The notes: generated by a model not told the origin, from the letters alone. DNA of 35,336 bases from JARICQ01 sp964428475 (GCA_964428475.1 CAYRYO010000014.1:1-35336); one strand, 5' to 3'. Positions 14,260-23,279 are shown, counted from the stretch's first letter. A program made the numbers and translations.

Positions 14260-15512
14260 TTATTCTACTGGTATCATCTGTACTTGTGAATGTACAGGCT
14301 TTCCTGTCATAGGATCTATATATACTATCCAATATCCACTTTCATCTTTTCCCTTGTACCAAGTATTAAATCCACCTATTCCTCCACTCGGATGTTCTGA
14401 TTGTAAGAATTTACCAGGCACTCCATATACATAGTATTTTATCTCTTCATTTTCATTATATAAGCCAAATAGATAATGTTTGTATTTTTCAATAAGATCA
14501 TTGCAAGTAACATGGTCATTATAAATACCTTTTTTATTGCCGCCTATTATATATGAAAAATATGGAAGAAATGATTTATATTCATTTTCCTTATCCATTT
14601 CAACTATCCACCAGTTAAATCCCTTTAGATTATACTCAAATGGCTCAATATAAGGGAAAAACCTTAAGATATTCAATACATACATAGTGGTTTGATTTTT
14701 TCTATTTATCTCTTTTATATGTTCTAAATTTTGAGATTGACGGCTTTCAATTTCTTCTTCTGCTGCTTTTTTATCTTCTAATTCTGCTTCTTCTTCTGTT
14801 ACTGATTCTTCTTCTATTACTGATTCTTCTTCTGTTACTGATTCTTCTGTTTCTTCTACCCCACATTCTTCCTCTACCNNNNNNNNNNNNNNNNNNNNNN
14901 NNNNNNNNNNNNNNNNNNNNNNNNNNNNNNNNNNNNNNNNNNNNNNNNNNNNNNNNNNNNNNNNNNNNNNNNNNNNNNTTCTTCTTCTGTTACTGATTCT
15001 TCTGTTTCTTCTACCCCACATTCTTCCTCTACCACTTGGAATTCTTCTGATGATATTGGTAATTCTTCTATTTGCACTTGATCAGCCTTTATTTGATTTT
15101 GAGTGATGTTTGTCTCTAGCTTAGACACTGTTTTTCTTATGTAACTATCTATTGAACTGTCATCATTATCTATATAGCCTCCTAAAACAACTTCATCACC
15201 TTTTAATACAATTATAGCAGATAATCTACTTAGTGGAAATTTTTTTGTTTCTAGTTCTCTTTGAATAAATGAGTATTGTCCTTTTCCTTTGCCTGTATCA
15301 TCTGTAAACACCTTGCCTAGATTCCAAATACTATTGTTGTTATCATTTGCAAGCAAGGATACATTGTAGGTGTTTTCTCCTTCTGCATTTTCAATGTTTA
15401 ATGTGACTAAACCCCTAATGCCCTTCATCTCTAGTTTGCAATGTCCTTTAATATTTCCACTTTTGATTTGATACTCCTTCTTTAGTATAACAAATTTTCT
15501 TTTATACGTCAT
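14260..15512 (-). CDS. unknown protein with acidic repeat linker, interrupted by an assembly gap
   Basis: I do not recognise this protein with certainty; the N-terminal domain is reminiscent of uncharacterised clostridial proteins that begin with a small beta domain. The N-terminal about 170 residues are folded-looking (KRKFVILKKEYQIKSGNIKG...). A Glu-rich linker follows with repeats of the type ESVTEEE/ESVIEEE. The C-terminal about 150 residues are rich in aromatics (GFNWWIVEMD ... ESGYWIVYIDPMTGKPVHSQV). The linker contains 100 N at 14879-14978. The Ns are bounded by identical 55-bp copies; removing them and one copy leaves 1098 nt, a continuous 365-codon frame. AAGGGGG lies 5-6 nt before the ATG. 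It lies just downstream of rsmA and upstream of the ArsR gene. Confidence 0.7.
14824..15033. repeat. assembly gap (100 N) flanked by identical 55-bp copies, first site
   Basis: Positions 14824-14878 and 14979-15033 are identical over 55 bp and border an N-run of exactly 100. The same 55-bp size occurs at the second gap, which points to contig ends sharing one assembly k-mer rather than a biological repeat. The region itself is low-complexity coding repeat, so a real extra repeat unit cannot be excluded here. Confidence 0.85.
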
Positions 15513-15543
15513 AAAAATACCCCCTTTTAAACACTATATTTCA

Positions 15544-16410
15544 TTATATGTTTAAAGAGGGTAAACATTTACTTATCTTTATAAATTCTTGTGTAGATAA
15601 GTTTTCTGCTCTTTCACTATGGCTGATACCACAGTCATCAAGGCAATTTTTTATCACAGCTTTTTCTATATCGAATCCATAGCTAGAGATTGCATTTAAT
15701 ATTGTCTTTCTTCTCTTTGAAAAACTGGCCCTTACTACTTTAAATAGTTTTTCCCTATCTATATCTGCTAAGTCTTTTCTTATATTTAGCTTTATAACTG
15801 ATGAATCTATCTTTGGTGGGGGCATAAATACAGTTTTGGGAGCACTTAAAACTATTTCTGGATCGCTATAATAATCTATAAGAACTGACAAGGAACCATA
15901 GGTCTTGCTTCCAGGACCTGCAACCATTCTATCTGCAACTTCTTTTTGCACCATTACTACTATAGCCTCTATATTTAGTCTATCTTCTATCAATTTTCCT
16001 ATTATAGGAGTGGTTACATAATAAGGAAGATTTGCGACTACTTTGATTGGCCCACCTTGTAACTTTTCATCTATTAACCTTTCTATGTCAATTTTCAATA
16101 TATCACTATGAATTACTTCAACATTTTTATATTTGCCAACGGTTTCATCTAGTATTGGTATGAGTTTTCTATCTATTTCTACTGCTACTACCTTTTTTGC
16201 ATTTAGAGCAAGTTCTTCTGTTAGAGTTCCTATTCCTGGCCCAATCTCAAGCACACAATCATCACTTGTTATATTAGCCTTTTCTACTATTTTCCTTACA
16301 ATATTTCCATCTATTAGAAAGTTTTGTCCCAAGCTCTTTGAAAACTTAAATCCATGTAATGATAATATCTCTTTTATATATGAAGGAGAATATAACCTTT
16401 TATCTTGCAT
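15544..16410 (-). CDS. rsmA: 16S rRNA (adenine1518-N6/adenine1519-N6)-dimethyltransferase
   Basis: KsgA/RsmA dimethylates two adjacent adenosines in helix 45 of 16S rRNA during 30S assembly. The product has FSKSLGQNFLIDGNI at the N-terminus, the SAM-binding LEIGPGIGTLTEEL motif, the catalytic VANLPYYVTTPII (NLPY) and the C-terminal MPPPKIDSSVIKL plus ASFSKRRKTILN blocks. I place the start at ATG 16408-16410 (288 residues), which overlaps the end of rnmV by 11 bp; a longer frame to 16464 adds 18 residues without a better ribosome site. The rnmV-rsmA order is conserved in Firmicutes. Confidence 0.94.
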   Translation of the reverse strand: MQDKRLYSPSYIKEILSLHGFKFSKSLGQNFLIDGNIVRKIVEKANITSDDCVLEIGPGIGTLTEELALNAKKVVAVEIDRKLIPILDETVGKYKNVEVIHSDILKIDIERLIDEKLQGGPIKVVANLPYYVTTPIIGKLIEDRLNIEAIVVMVQKEVADRMVAGPGSKTYGSLSVLIDYYSDPEIVLSAPKTVFMPPPKIDSSVIKLNIRKDLADIDREKLFKVVRASFSKRRKTILNAISSYGFDIEKAVIKNCLDDCGISHSERAENLSTQEFIKISKCLPSLNI

Positions 16411-17103
16411 CTTCCTTTTCAATCCTTTCAATTGCCTTTTGAAATTCATCTCTTGATATTCCAAAGTTGTTTAATCTATTTAAAAGCTGTTTTCCATTTG
16501 AATAGCCAATGCCTATTATAGATCCTAGTCTTTCTCTTTTCTCTCTTGAATCATTTCCACCTATAAGCCCAAGTTCCAATAGTTGGTCTTTTGTAAAGAC
16601 AGTTTTTCTATTTATATCTTCTGGTCTAGCCTTTTCTATAGCTTCTATTATATCTTCTGGTCTTGCATTTTCTATTCCTATATTATCTTTTTTAATTGCC
16701 TTGCCTTGAGGAAGAAATGCATGTTTGCAATTTGGAATTTGTCTGGCTAAATCCTTTCTTATCTGCTCACCTGCAAAATCAGGATCAGTTAATATAATAA
16801 TGCCATTTCTCTGTGCTATNNNNNNNNNNNNNNNNNNNNNNNNNNNNNNNNNNNNNNNNNNNNNNNNNNNNNNNNNNNNNNNNNNNNNNNNNNNNNNNNN
16901 NNNNNNNNNNNNNNNNNNNGCTCACCTGCAAAATCAGGATCAGTTAATATAATAATGCCATTTCTCTGTGCTATATTCTTTATGGTCTTTACAAGCTTTT
17001 GATTGTAACCAAAACCTCCAGTAGCAATGACCTGGGCGTCTAAAGCCCTCTTAACAGCAGTGATATCATCCCTACCTTCTACTACTATAACTTCTTTTAT
17101 CAT
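16400..17103 (-). CDS. rnmV: ribonuclease M5, split by an assembly gap
   Basis: RNase M5 matures 5S rRNA in low-GC Gram-positives. The N-terminal part shows the Toprim motifs IVVEGRDD and IILTDPDFAGE. After the gap come PNCKHAFLPQG, the GLIGGNDSREKRERLG block and IGYSNGKQLLNRL, all matching Bacillus RnmV. The frame carries 100 N at 16820-16919 flanked by identical 55-bp copies; collapsing the duplication leaves 549 nt, an uninterrupted 182-residue protein of normal length reading LTDPDFAGEQIRKDLARQIP across the join. The start is ATG 17101-17103, preceded by GAGGAGG. The stop is TAA 16400-16402, inside rsmA. The gene is therefore probably intact in the organism. Confidence 0.92.
16765..16974. 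repeat. assembly gap (100 N) flanked by identical 55-bp copies, second site
   Basis: Positions 16765-16819 and 16920-16974 are identical over 55 bp and border exactly 100 N (16820-16919). Removing the Ns and one copy restores the rnmV frame exactly, so this duplication is almost certainly an assembly artefact. Confidence 0.93.
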
Positions 17104-17124
17104 ATTTTTCCTCCTCTTCCCCTC

Positions 17125-17234
17125 TGCACAAAATTTTAAATTGTAAATTAAACAATGTAGAATTAATCTCCTTACCAAGGTTAATTCACAATTAGATATT
17201 TTTTAATATTCCTTAAGGAATATTAAAAAATATC
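17125..17234. repeat. palindrome-rich spacer between tatD and rnmV
   Basis: Positions 17195-17234 form a perfect 40-bp palindrome (arm GATATTTTTTAATATTCCTT) whose centre is the tatD stop codon. Beside it AATTGTGAATTAA pairs with TTAATTTACAATT (one G-U in RNA), enclosing a CCTT-GGT-AAGG hairpin. No U run follows, so it is not a classical terminator for tatD; it could be an RNA processing site or a small repeat element. Confidence 0.6.
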
Positions 17235-17980
17235 TTAGTATTTTCCCTTGTTGCACTTGCTATTTTTTCTAATGATATTCCCTTTATATCTGCTATTGCT
17301 TGTGCTGTGTATTTGGTGAACATTGGCTCATTTCTTTTTCCTCTGTATGGTTCTGGAGTTAGATAGGGGCTGTCTGTTTCTATTAGCAGTCTGTCAAGTG
17401 GTATCATCTTTGCTACTTCTTTTGGTATTCTTGAATTTTTAAATGTTACAGGCCCTGCTAGGGATAGGTAAGATCCTAGTTTTAAATATTCTTCTGCAAG
17501 TTCTACACTTCCTGAATAACAGTGAAGTAAGATTTTTAAATTCCCATCTTGTGCTTCTTGCAAAATATCAAATGTCTCCTGATCTGCATCTCTTGAATGT
17601 ATTACTATGGGCAGTTCTAGTTGTCTTGCAAGTTCTATTTGAGCTCTAAATGCAGCTCTTTGAACATCTCTTGGGGAATTGTCATAGTAAAAATCAAGTC
17701 CTATTTCACCTATGGCTACAACCTTTTCATCCTTTGAAAGTTCTTTTAAGCTTTCCATGGCTCCTCTATTTAATTGAGTGGCAGAATGAGGATGAATACC
17801 TACTACTGCATATATATTTTCATATTTATTGGCAAGTTCTACTGAAGATTTGCTAGATTTTAAATCTGCACCTACATTTACTACAAGTTCTATTCCATTA
17901 TTCTTTAAATTTTTAATTATCATCTCCCTATCTTGATTAAACCGCTTGTCATCAAGATGGGCATGACTATCTATAATCAT
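17213..17980 (-). CDS. tatD: TatD family metal-dependent hydrolase/DNase
   Basis: TatD/YabD-type TIM-barrel hydrolase with two metal ions. The 255 residues show the metal ligands in order: IDSHAHLDD at the N-terminus, VAIGEIGLDFYYD (Glu), LPIVIHSRDA (His), KILLHCYSGS (His) and LIETDSPYLTPEPYRGKRNEP (Asp). Complete family length. GGAGGT lies 6-7 nt before the ATG. The metG-tatD-rnmV-rsmA order is the conserved Firmicutes arrangement. The exact physiological substrate of this subfamily is not settled. The stop codon sits in the centre of a 40-bp palindrome. Confidence 0.94.
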   Translation of the reverse strand: MIIDSHAHLDDKRFNQDREMIIKNLKNNGIELVVNVGADLKSSKSSVELANKYENIYAVVGIHPHSATQLNRGAMESLKELSKDEKVVAIGEIGLDFYYDNSPRDVQRAAFRAQIELARQLELPIVIHSRDADQETFDILQEAQDGNLKILLHCYSGSVELAEEYLKLGSYLSLAGPVTFKNSRIPKEVAKMIPLDRLLIETDSPYLTPEPYRGKRNEPMFTKYTAQAIADIKGISLEKIASATRENTKIFFNIP

Positions 17981-18018
17981 AAATACCTCCTGTTGGCCTG
18001 TGCCCTTTGGGCAAAGCC

Positions 18019-19968
18019 CTACGATATATTCGCTCCTGATTTTATGTCTTCTAGGGTTGATACCAGGCTTAGTTTGCCGTCTTTATCTTCTGCTGCTAGT
18101 ACCATGCCCTCAGATTTTACTCCTCTTAATTTTACTGGCTTTAGATTTGTGATTACTACTACTTTTTTGCCTACTAAATCCTCTGGTTTGTAAAAATCCT
18201 TTATTCCAGATACTACTTGTCTTTCCTCTTCATCTAGTTTCAATTTGAGTATATATAGTCTATCTGCTTTTGGATGGTCTTGGCAGGAAATCACCTCTGC
18301 TGTTTTTAATTTTATCTTATCAAAATCATCTAATGTGATTATTTCTTCTTTTTCTTCTATCTTTTCTTCTATCTTTATTGGCTTCTTTCCTGTATTTCTC
18401 TTATCTATTAATGCTTGATTTGCCTTATCTAATTTTTCAAGTTCTTTTCCTATTTCAAGTCTTGGGAATATTGCCTCTGCATTTGCTACCTTTGTTCCCT
18501 CTGCAATCTTATTCCACACCTTTGCATCATCCCATATTATATGTCCACCTAATCCCATTTGCCTATTTATTTCAAGAGAGGTCTTTTCCATAAATGGATT
18601 TATAAGTATAGATATAATTCTAAGACTTTCAGAGAGATTTGATAGAACTGTATCTAGCACTTGTTTTTTATCTTCTTTGGCCAATACCCAAGGACTGGTT
18701 TCATCTATATATTTATTTGTCCTTCTAATGAGCTTCCATATCTCTTCAAGTGCATTTGAAAAACTGAGTTTTTCCATTTGACCTTCTACTTTTTCAGCTA
18801 CACTTATGCCCATTTCTACAAGAGACTTATCAAATTCACATTGTCCATTTTTCATTGGGATTATTCCATCATTGTATTTTTCAATCATAGTTATAGTTCT
18901 ATTTACTAGGTTGCCAAGATCATTTGCTAAATCTGAATTCAATCTTTGAAGAAATTTTTCTCTTGTAAAAGATCCATCTTGACCAAAGGAAAATTCTCGT
19001 AACAAGAAATATTTAAATGCATCTACTCCGTATAATTCGATAATAGGTTCTGGATATATTACATTGCCCTTTGATTTAGACATCTTATCATCTTCAAATA
19101 ATATCCATCCATGTCCAAATACCTTTTTGGGAAGAGGTAGTTCCATTGCCATTAAGAGGGCTGGCCATATAATGGTGTGAAACCTAACTATTTCTTTTCC
19201 TACTAGATGAACATCTGCAGGCCAAAACTCTTTCATCTTAGGTCCATCTGTACCATAGCCAAGTCCTGTAATATAGCACGATAAGGCATCTATCCATACA
19301 TAGACTACATGTTCTGGGTCAAAGTCAACCTTTATACCCCAATCAAAACTAGTACGAGATACGCATAGGTCATCGAGTCCCTCTTTTAAAAAGTTGTTTA
19401 CCATTTCATTTTTTCTGGATTCTGGCTGTATAAAGTCTGGATTTTCTTCATAGAGTTTCAATAGTTTGTCTGTATACTTTGAAAGTTTAAAGAAATAAGC
19501 TTCTTCTTCTGCTAAATGTACCGGTCTTCCACAATCGGGACAATTTCCATCTTGAAGTTGAGATTCTGCCCAAAAACTTTCACATGGCGTACAGTAATGC
19601 CCCTTGTAGTTTGATTTATATATTTCTCCCTTGTCATATAGGTCTTTAAATATTTTCTTGACTGCTTCTTGATGATATTCATCTGTAGTCCTTACAAATT
19701 CATCATAGTCTATATCTAAAGTTTTCCAAAGTTCTTTGATACTCTTTACTATCTTATCTACATATTCTTTTGGAGTAACTCCATTTTCTCTTGCTTTTTC
19801 TTCTATTTTCTGTCCATGTTCATCTGAACCCGTAACAAAATAAACATCATATCCCTGTATTTTTTTAAATTTCTTTAGGGCATCTGCAGCTACGGTAGTA
19901 TAGGTATGTCCTATATGCAAGTTGTCAGATGGATAGTAAATAGGTGTAGTTAAGTAATACTTTTTCAT
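18019..19968 (-). CDS. metG: methionyl-tRNA synthetase
   Basis: Charges tRNA-Met. The product (649 residues) has the class I HIGH motif at residues 18-21 (SDNLHIGHTYTT), a zinc knuckle with CTPCESFW and CPDCGRP, the WIDALSCYITGLG core and KMSKSKGNV near residue 300. At the C-terminus, behind a Lys/Glu linker, is an added tRNA-binding (Trbp111/EMAP-like) domain from about residue 545 (DFDKIKLKTAEVISCQDHPKADRL ... LRGVKSEGM). The start is ATG 19966-19968 with GGAGGAG 5 nt upstream; a longer frame to 20001 crosses the leader hairpin. No T-box is visible; a hairpin with a U run lies just upstream. Confidence 0.96.
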   Translation of the reverse strand: MKKYYLTTPIYYPSDNLHIGHTYTTVAADALKKFKKIQGYDVYFVTGSDEHGQKIEEKARENGVTPKEYVDKIVKSIKELWKTLDIDYDEFVRTTDEYHQEAVKKIFKDLYDKGEIYKSNYKGHYCTPCESFWAESQLQDGNCPDCGRPVHLAEEEAYFFKLSKYTDKLLKLYEENPDFIQPESRKNEMVNNFLKEGLDDLCVSRTSFDWGIKVDFDPEHVVYVWIDALSCYITGLGYGTDGPKMKEFWPADVHLVGKEIVRFHTIIWPALLMAMELPLPKKVFGHGWILFEDDKMSKSKGNVIYPEPIIELYGVDAFKYFLLREFSFGQDGSFTREKFLQRLNSDLANDLGNLVNRTITMIEKYNDGIIPMKNGQCEFDKSLVEMGISVAEKVEGQMEKLSFSNALEEIWKLIRRTNKYIDETSPWVLAKEDKKQVLDTVLSNLSESLRIISILINPFMEKTSLEINRQMGLGGHIIWDDAKVWNKIAEGTKVANAEAIFPRLEIGKELEKLDKANQALIDKRNTGKKPIKIEEKIEEKEEIITLDDFDKIKLKTAEVISCQDHPKADRLYILKLKLDEEERQVVSGIKDFYKPEDLVGKKVVVITNLKPVKLRGVKSEGMVLAAEDKDGKLSLVSTLEDIKSGANIS

Positions 19969-19995
19969 ATGTTCTCCTCCTCCTATATAAAAAAA

Positions 19996-20019
19996 CCTCA
20001 TCTCAATCTAGAGACGAAG
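19996..20019 (-). terminator. hairpin plus U run in the metG leader (candidate attenuator)
   Basis: On the minus strand CUUCGUCUC pairs with GAGAUGAGG (two G-U pairs) around loop UAGAUU, followed by UUUUUUU, then the metG ribosome site. It has the form of an intrinsic terminator placed before metG. TTGACA at 20048-20053 with TTAAAG 17 bp on could start transcription right at the hairpin. Confidence 0.55.
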
Positions 20020-20359
20020 CATATCTTTAATTGTTGCTAAAACTTAATGTCAAGTAAATTTTATCATTATCTACTATCTTTTACAATATAAATCTTATTT
20101 ATGTACATATGATGAATTTTAAGCATATATTAAAATTAACCTTTCTTGTGTTTTCAACGATTAAGACTGTTCATTGAAAAATATATTGATTAAAGTTTAT
20201 ATATTATGAATATTTTACCTTAAAATGGAATAGTCTATAATTATGTAATTCAGGCAAGAGTAGCCTTTTACTGAACATTCTGTATATTTTACGCAAAATT
20301 TGACAAACAGAATATTTTTGATTAAGATACAAGAATAGTTAAATTATAGGAGGTAAAAG
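20020..20359. other. divergent intergenic region between metG and the YabE-like gene
   Basis: About 340 bp, very AT-rich, with no gene that I can support. It holds a metG-side TTGACA (20048-20053, minus strand), the YabE promoter at 20300-20328 and, near 20250-20275, a small imperfect hairpin (TTCAGGC...GCC...CTGAA). A TATAAT at about 20234 has no convincing -35. I see no T-box and no recognisable riboswitch core. Confidence 0.6.
20300..20328 (+). promoter_or_regulatory. sigma-A promoter of the YabE-like gene
   Basis: Perfect TTGACA (20300-20305), a 17-bp spacer and TAAGAT (20323-20328), about 30 bp before the AGGAGG of the gene. Confidence 0.7.
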
Positions 20360-21388
20360 ATGGAAATCAACAATTTAAGCAATGCTTTGAAATATAAAAT
20401 TCTAGCAATTGTCGCTATAGTGATAACACTATCATTGGGATTTTATATGCATGAAGATAAAATAAACATAACTCTACATTTAGATCAAAATGTAGAGGAG
20501 ATAGTTTCAAAAGCAAACACAGTAGAGGAATTTTTACAAGAGCAAGAAATTCCAATAAGTGAAGAGGGGTATATAAATGTTTCCTTAGACAAGCAACTTG
20601 AAAATGACATGCTTATAATAATAAAGAGTGCTAAATCCTATACTGTTTTAGCATCAGATGTAGAACACGATGTAGTTTCAATATACAATACTGTTGAAGA
20701 AGTGTTAAGTGATGCAGGTATTGTTATAAATGAAAGAGACTATACTGTACCTGGATTAAAAGAGGAAATTTCTTCTGGGGATGAGATAAAGGTCTTTACT
20801 GTAGAAGAAGTGATAGAAATCACTGAAGAAAGTATTCCTTTTGAAAATGTAACTCGAAAAAATCCAAAAATAGATCTTGGAGTCACTAAAACTATTCAAA
20901 ATGGAAAAGAAGGACTAAAAGAAGTAGAGACTATGAGTAAGTTTATAAATGGAGAGCTTATAAAAAAAGAAGTGTTAGAAGAAAGAATAGTATCTGAACC
21001 CATTAATAATGTAGTTGAGAGGGGTACAAAAGATATAGTATTGACATCTAGGGGTGATACTAATTATAAAAAGGCTATGGTGATGAGTGCTACAGCATAT
21101 GACTTATCTTTTGAAAGTTGTGGTAAAAATCCCGGAGACAAATACTACGGTATTACTGCTTCAGGTACACAAGCTAGACCTGGTGTAGTAGCAGTTGATC
21201 CACGAGTTATACCACTAGGAACTAAACTGTATATTGAAGGTTTAAATGGAGCTAGCGATTACGGATTTGCAGTAGCAGAAGATACAGGTGGGGCTATAAA
21301 AGGTGAAAAAATCGATCTTTTCTTCCATTCGGCAACAGATGTGAAAAACTTTGGAAGAAAAAAGGTAAAAGTATATATATTAGATTAA
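20360..21388 (+). CDS. yabE: YabE-like cell-wall protein: DUF348 repeats, G5 and 3D domains
   Basis: Secreted or membrane-anchored cell-wall enzyme of the resuscitation-factor/YabE group. The 342 residues comprise an N-terminal membrane helix (about 13-30), two DUF348 repeats (about 35-90 and 95-150), a G5 domain (about 155-235) and a C-terminal 3D domain (about 245-342). The 3D domain carries its aspartates in VVAVDPRVIPLGTKLYIEG, AEDTGGAIKGEKIDLFF. The 3D domain is a lytic-transglycosylase-like fold. AGGAGGT precedes the ATG. In Bacillus yabE lies between tatD and rnmV in the same direction; here it is divergent from metG, so it has moved and flipped. Confidence 0.92.
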   Translation: MEINNLSNALKYKILAIVAIVITLSLGFYMHEDKINITLHLDQNVEEIVSKANTVEEFLQEQEIPISEEGYINVSLDKQLENDMLIIIKSAKSYTVLASDVEHDVVSIYNTVEEVLSDAGIVINERDYTVPGLKEEISSGDEIKVFTVEEVIEITEESIPFENVTRKNPKIDLGVTKTIQNGKEGLKEVETMSKFINGELIKKEVLEERIVSEPINNVVERGTKDIVLTSRGDTNYKKAMVMSATAYDLSFESCGKNPGDKYYGITASGTQARPGVVAVDPRVIPLGTKLYIEGLNGASDYGFAVAEDTGGAIKGEKIDLFFHSATDVKNFGRKKVKVYILD

Positions 21389-21412
21389 AAAGACTCCCTA
21401 GGGAGTCTTTTT
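21387..21412. terminator. terminator between YabE-like and herA-like genes
   Basis: Palindrome AAAAAGACTCCCTAGGGAGTCTTTTT immediately after the YabE-like stop codon; symmetric, so it can serve both convergent genes. Confidence 0.85.
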
Positions 21413-21426
21413 AGCGTTAATTATAT

Positions 21427-23268
21427 TTACTGTGAAATACTGTATCTATAACCAAATATGGTATCTTTTTTACTTAAATACCCACTTGTTTCTAGTTTTC
21501 TTAATTTATTTTCCAATTCATTTATTGTGATCTTTATATTTTCTTCTCTTTCAATTTCACTGATTATATCTAGAAATTGGGTATTGTCTATTGGGAATTT
21601 GTCCTTTAATAATTCTACCCACTCTTCTTCGCTCTCTTTTATCTTGTTTTTAAGTTCATCAAATGGATTCTCACTGTGAGGACTTCCGCTAAATGCTGCT
21701 CTTATTCTTCCAAATATTGTCCTCCCCATAGATGCAGAAGATATAAATACATCTCCTGTTCTTAGATATGGAAGCCTTTTTGTTTCTTCAAAGGTCAAAT
21801 CTGTTTCCTCTTTTATTGTCTGTATATCTGATGCCCTTACTGTTCTAAATATAAACTTAGTGTTTAACTGTGCAGTTATGGTCTCATCTAGTAGAGTAGG
21901 TCTTTGAGTTGCAAGTATTAGAAATGCTCCATACTTTCTACCTTCTTGAGAAATTTCTTTTAAAATTGACTTTGAAGGTGAATTGTAGCCTTTTGGCGCA
22001 AAGTTATGTGCTTCATCAGTAACTACTATAAAGGGAGGGAAATAATCTGCTGTAGTTTTTCTATACTGGGCATCTTTGTATTCCCTTCTTTTATGATATA
22101 GATTGTTAAGTAAGTAGGTGCTAAATACTTGTAACATTCTTGTATTTCCCTGCACTACTATTAATTTTCCATTTTGAAGTCCTTCTTCTATTTCTCTAAT
22201 ATCTTTTGAAAATATTCCTTCATTGTCCAGTCTTTTAAGTCTCCACATTATTCCCTTAACTGAATTATAAGGGCATGTCTTGTCATATGATATATATATT
22301 TCTTTTCTATCTTCCCAAGCTTTTCTCTCATCAATATTGCTTGCTTCATTTATTTTGGTATTTATCCTATCTAAAGAACCTTCTTCTTGAGCTTCTGTAA
22401 GCATACTAAGTTTGTTGTAAAAACTATGAAAAGAACTTCTTCTCTTAAAGAGTACATCGACTACATTGTTCATTGCATCTGTTAAATTCGACGCTGCATC
22501 TAGGAGGTTTTTAAGATCCTGGGCATTTAGATCTTCAAATTTAACCCCTACATGATAGCCCACCTGTAGACATTTAAATTTATCTGCAAAGTCAAACTCC
22601 ACTTCCTCTAAATACTCTGCTTTTTCGGTGAAATCCATTTCAAAGTGTGGATCAAGTACTATTGTGGGTATATTCTTTTTCATTATTTCTTCCAATACCA
22701 CTCTGAGTCCAAATGATTTGCCTGAACCAGACCCTCCGAATACTCCTATATGTGGGTAGTGATGCATTGACTTTACATCCATTATATATGGAATTTCCCT
22801 TTGCGGTTCAAGTCCACTTTCTCCAAATGTATAGAAAAGGTCCTTGTACTCGTCATCCATTCCAATTGCCATATCATCTGTATTCCTAATAACTCCAAGC
22901 GTAAGGCCTTCCTCTACGGTGGTCCTTATCATTAAATCCTTTACTTCGATGAATTCAGGAACTCTAGCATCTGAACCTGTTTCAACAGGATATAGGGCTT
23001 CGTTTAACAACCTTACCTTTGATATATATATGGTTTCTTCGTCGATATTGTATCCAAGTGATTTCAATGATTCAATCACTGAATTATCTACAAAATCCCC
23101 TGATACATTTAAGGGGATATATCTGTTAAATGTCTGGGCCTCAACCACTTCCCCTATAAGATCCCCCTGATAGGGGTCTTCAAGTATTAAAAATTCATTT
23201 ATTCTAAAATTTCGAGTCTTAGACCCAATATAGACCTCTTGCTGGCTAGTAATACCAACTATCTTCAT
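21427..23268 (-). CDS. HerA-like ATPase/DNA translocase
   Basis: FtsK/HerA-superfamily ATPase of 613 residues. It has an N-terminal HAS-barrel-like region (about 1-100), Walker A GGSGSGKSFG near residue 180, an insertion-rich middle and Walker B IVVTDEAHNFAPKGY near residue 415, followed by ATQRPTLLDETITAQLNTKF (sensor/arginine region) and a C-terminal winged-helix-like end. HerA proteins form hexameric rings that pump DNA and drive the NurA nuclease in archaeal end resection. A nurA gene lies 11 bp upstream, which supports this role. GGGGGGGAT precedes the ATG. Whether it acts in repair or defence here is not shown. Confidence 0.88.
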   Translation of the reverse strand: MKIVGITSQQEVYIGSKTRNFRINEFLILEDPYQGDLIGEVVEAQTFNRYIPLNVSGDFVDNSVIESLKSLGYNIDEETIYISKVRLLNEALYPVETGSDARVPEFIEVKDLMIRTTVEEGLTLGVIRNTDDMAIGMDDEYKDLFYTFGESGLEPQREIPYIMDVKSMHHYPHIGVFGGSGSGKSFGLRVVLEEIMKKNIPTIVLDPHFEMDFTEKAEYLEEVEFDFADKFKCLQVGYHVGVKFEDLNAQDLKNLLDAASNLTDAMNNVVDVLFKRRSSFHSFYNKLSMLTEAQEEGSLDRINTKINEASNIDERKAWEDRKEIYISYDKTCPYNSVKGIMWRLKRLDNEGIFSKDIREIEEGLQNGKLIVVQGNTRMLQVFSTYLLNNLYHKRREYKDAQYRKTTADYFPPFIVVTDEAHNFAPKGYNSPSKSILKEISQEGRKYGAFLILATQRPTLLDETITAQLNTKFIFRTVRASDIQTIKEETDLTFEETKRLPYLRTGDVFISSASMGRTIFGRIRAAFSGSPHSENPFDELKNKIKESEEEWVELLKDKFPIDNTQFLDIISEIEREENIKITINELENKLRKLETSGYLSKKDTIFGYRYSISQ

Positions 23269-23279
23269 CCTATCCCCCC

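Noticed and set aside
14824..15033. Biological direct repeats or an insertion at the N-runs
   Set aside because: Both N-runs are exactly 100 long with 55-bp identical flanks, and the frames are restored by collapsing them, which fits an assembly artefact.
17990..18018. GC-rich GGGC/GCCC mini-hairpins between tatD and metG
   Set aside because: Two short alternative 4-bp stems without a U tract; too small to call a terminator or repeat family from one copy.
19969..20359. T-box leader for metG
   Set aside because: No T-box core (TGGNACCGCG-like) or long specifier stem is visible in the region.
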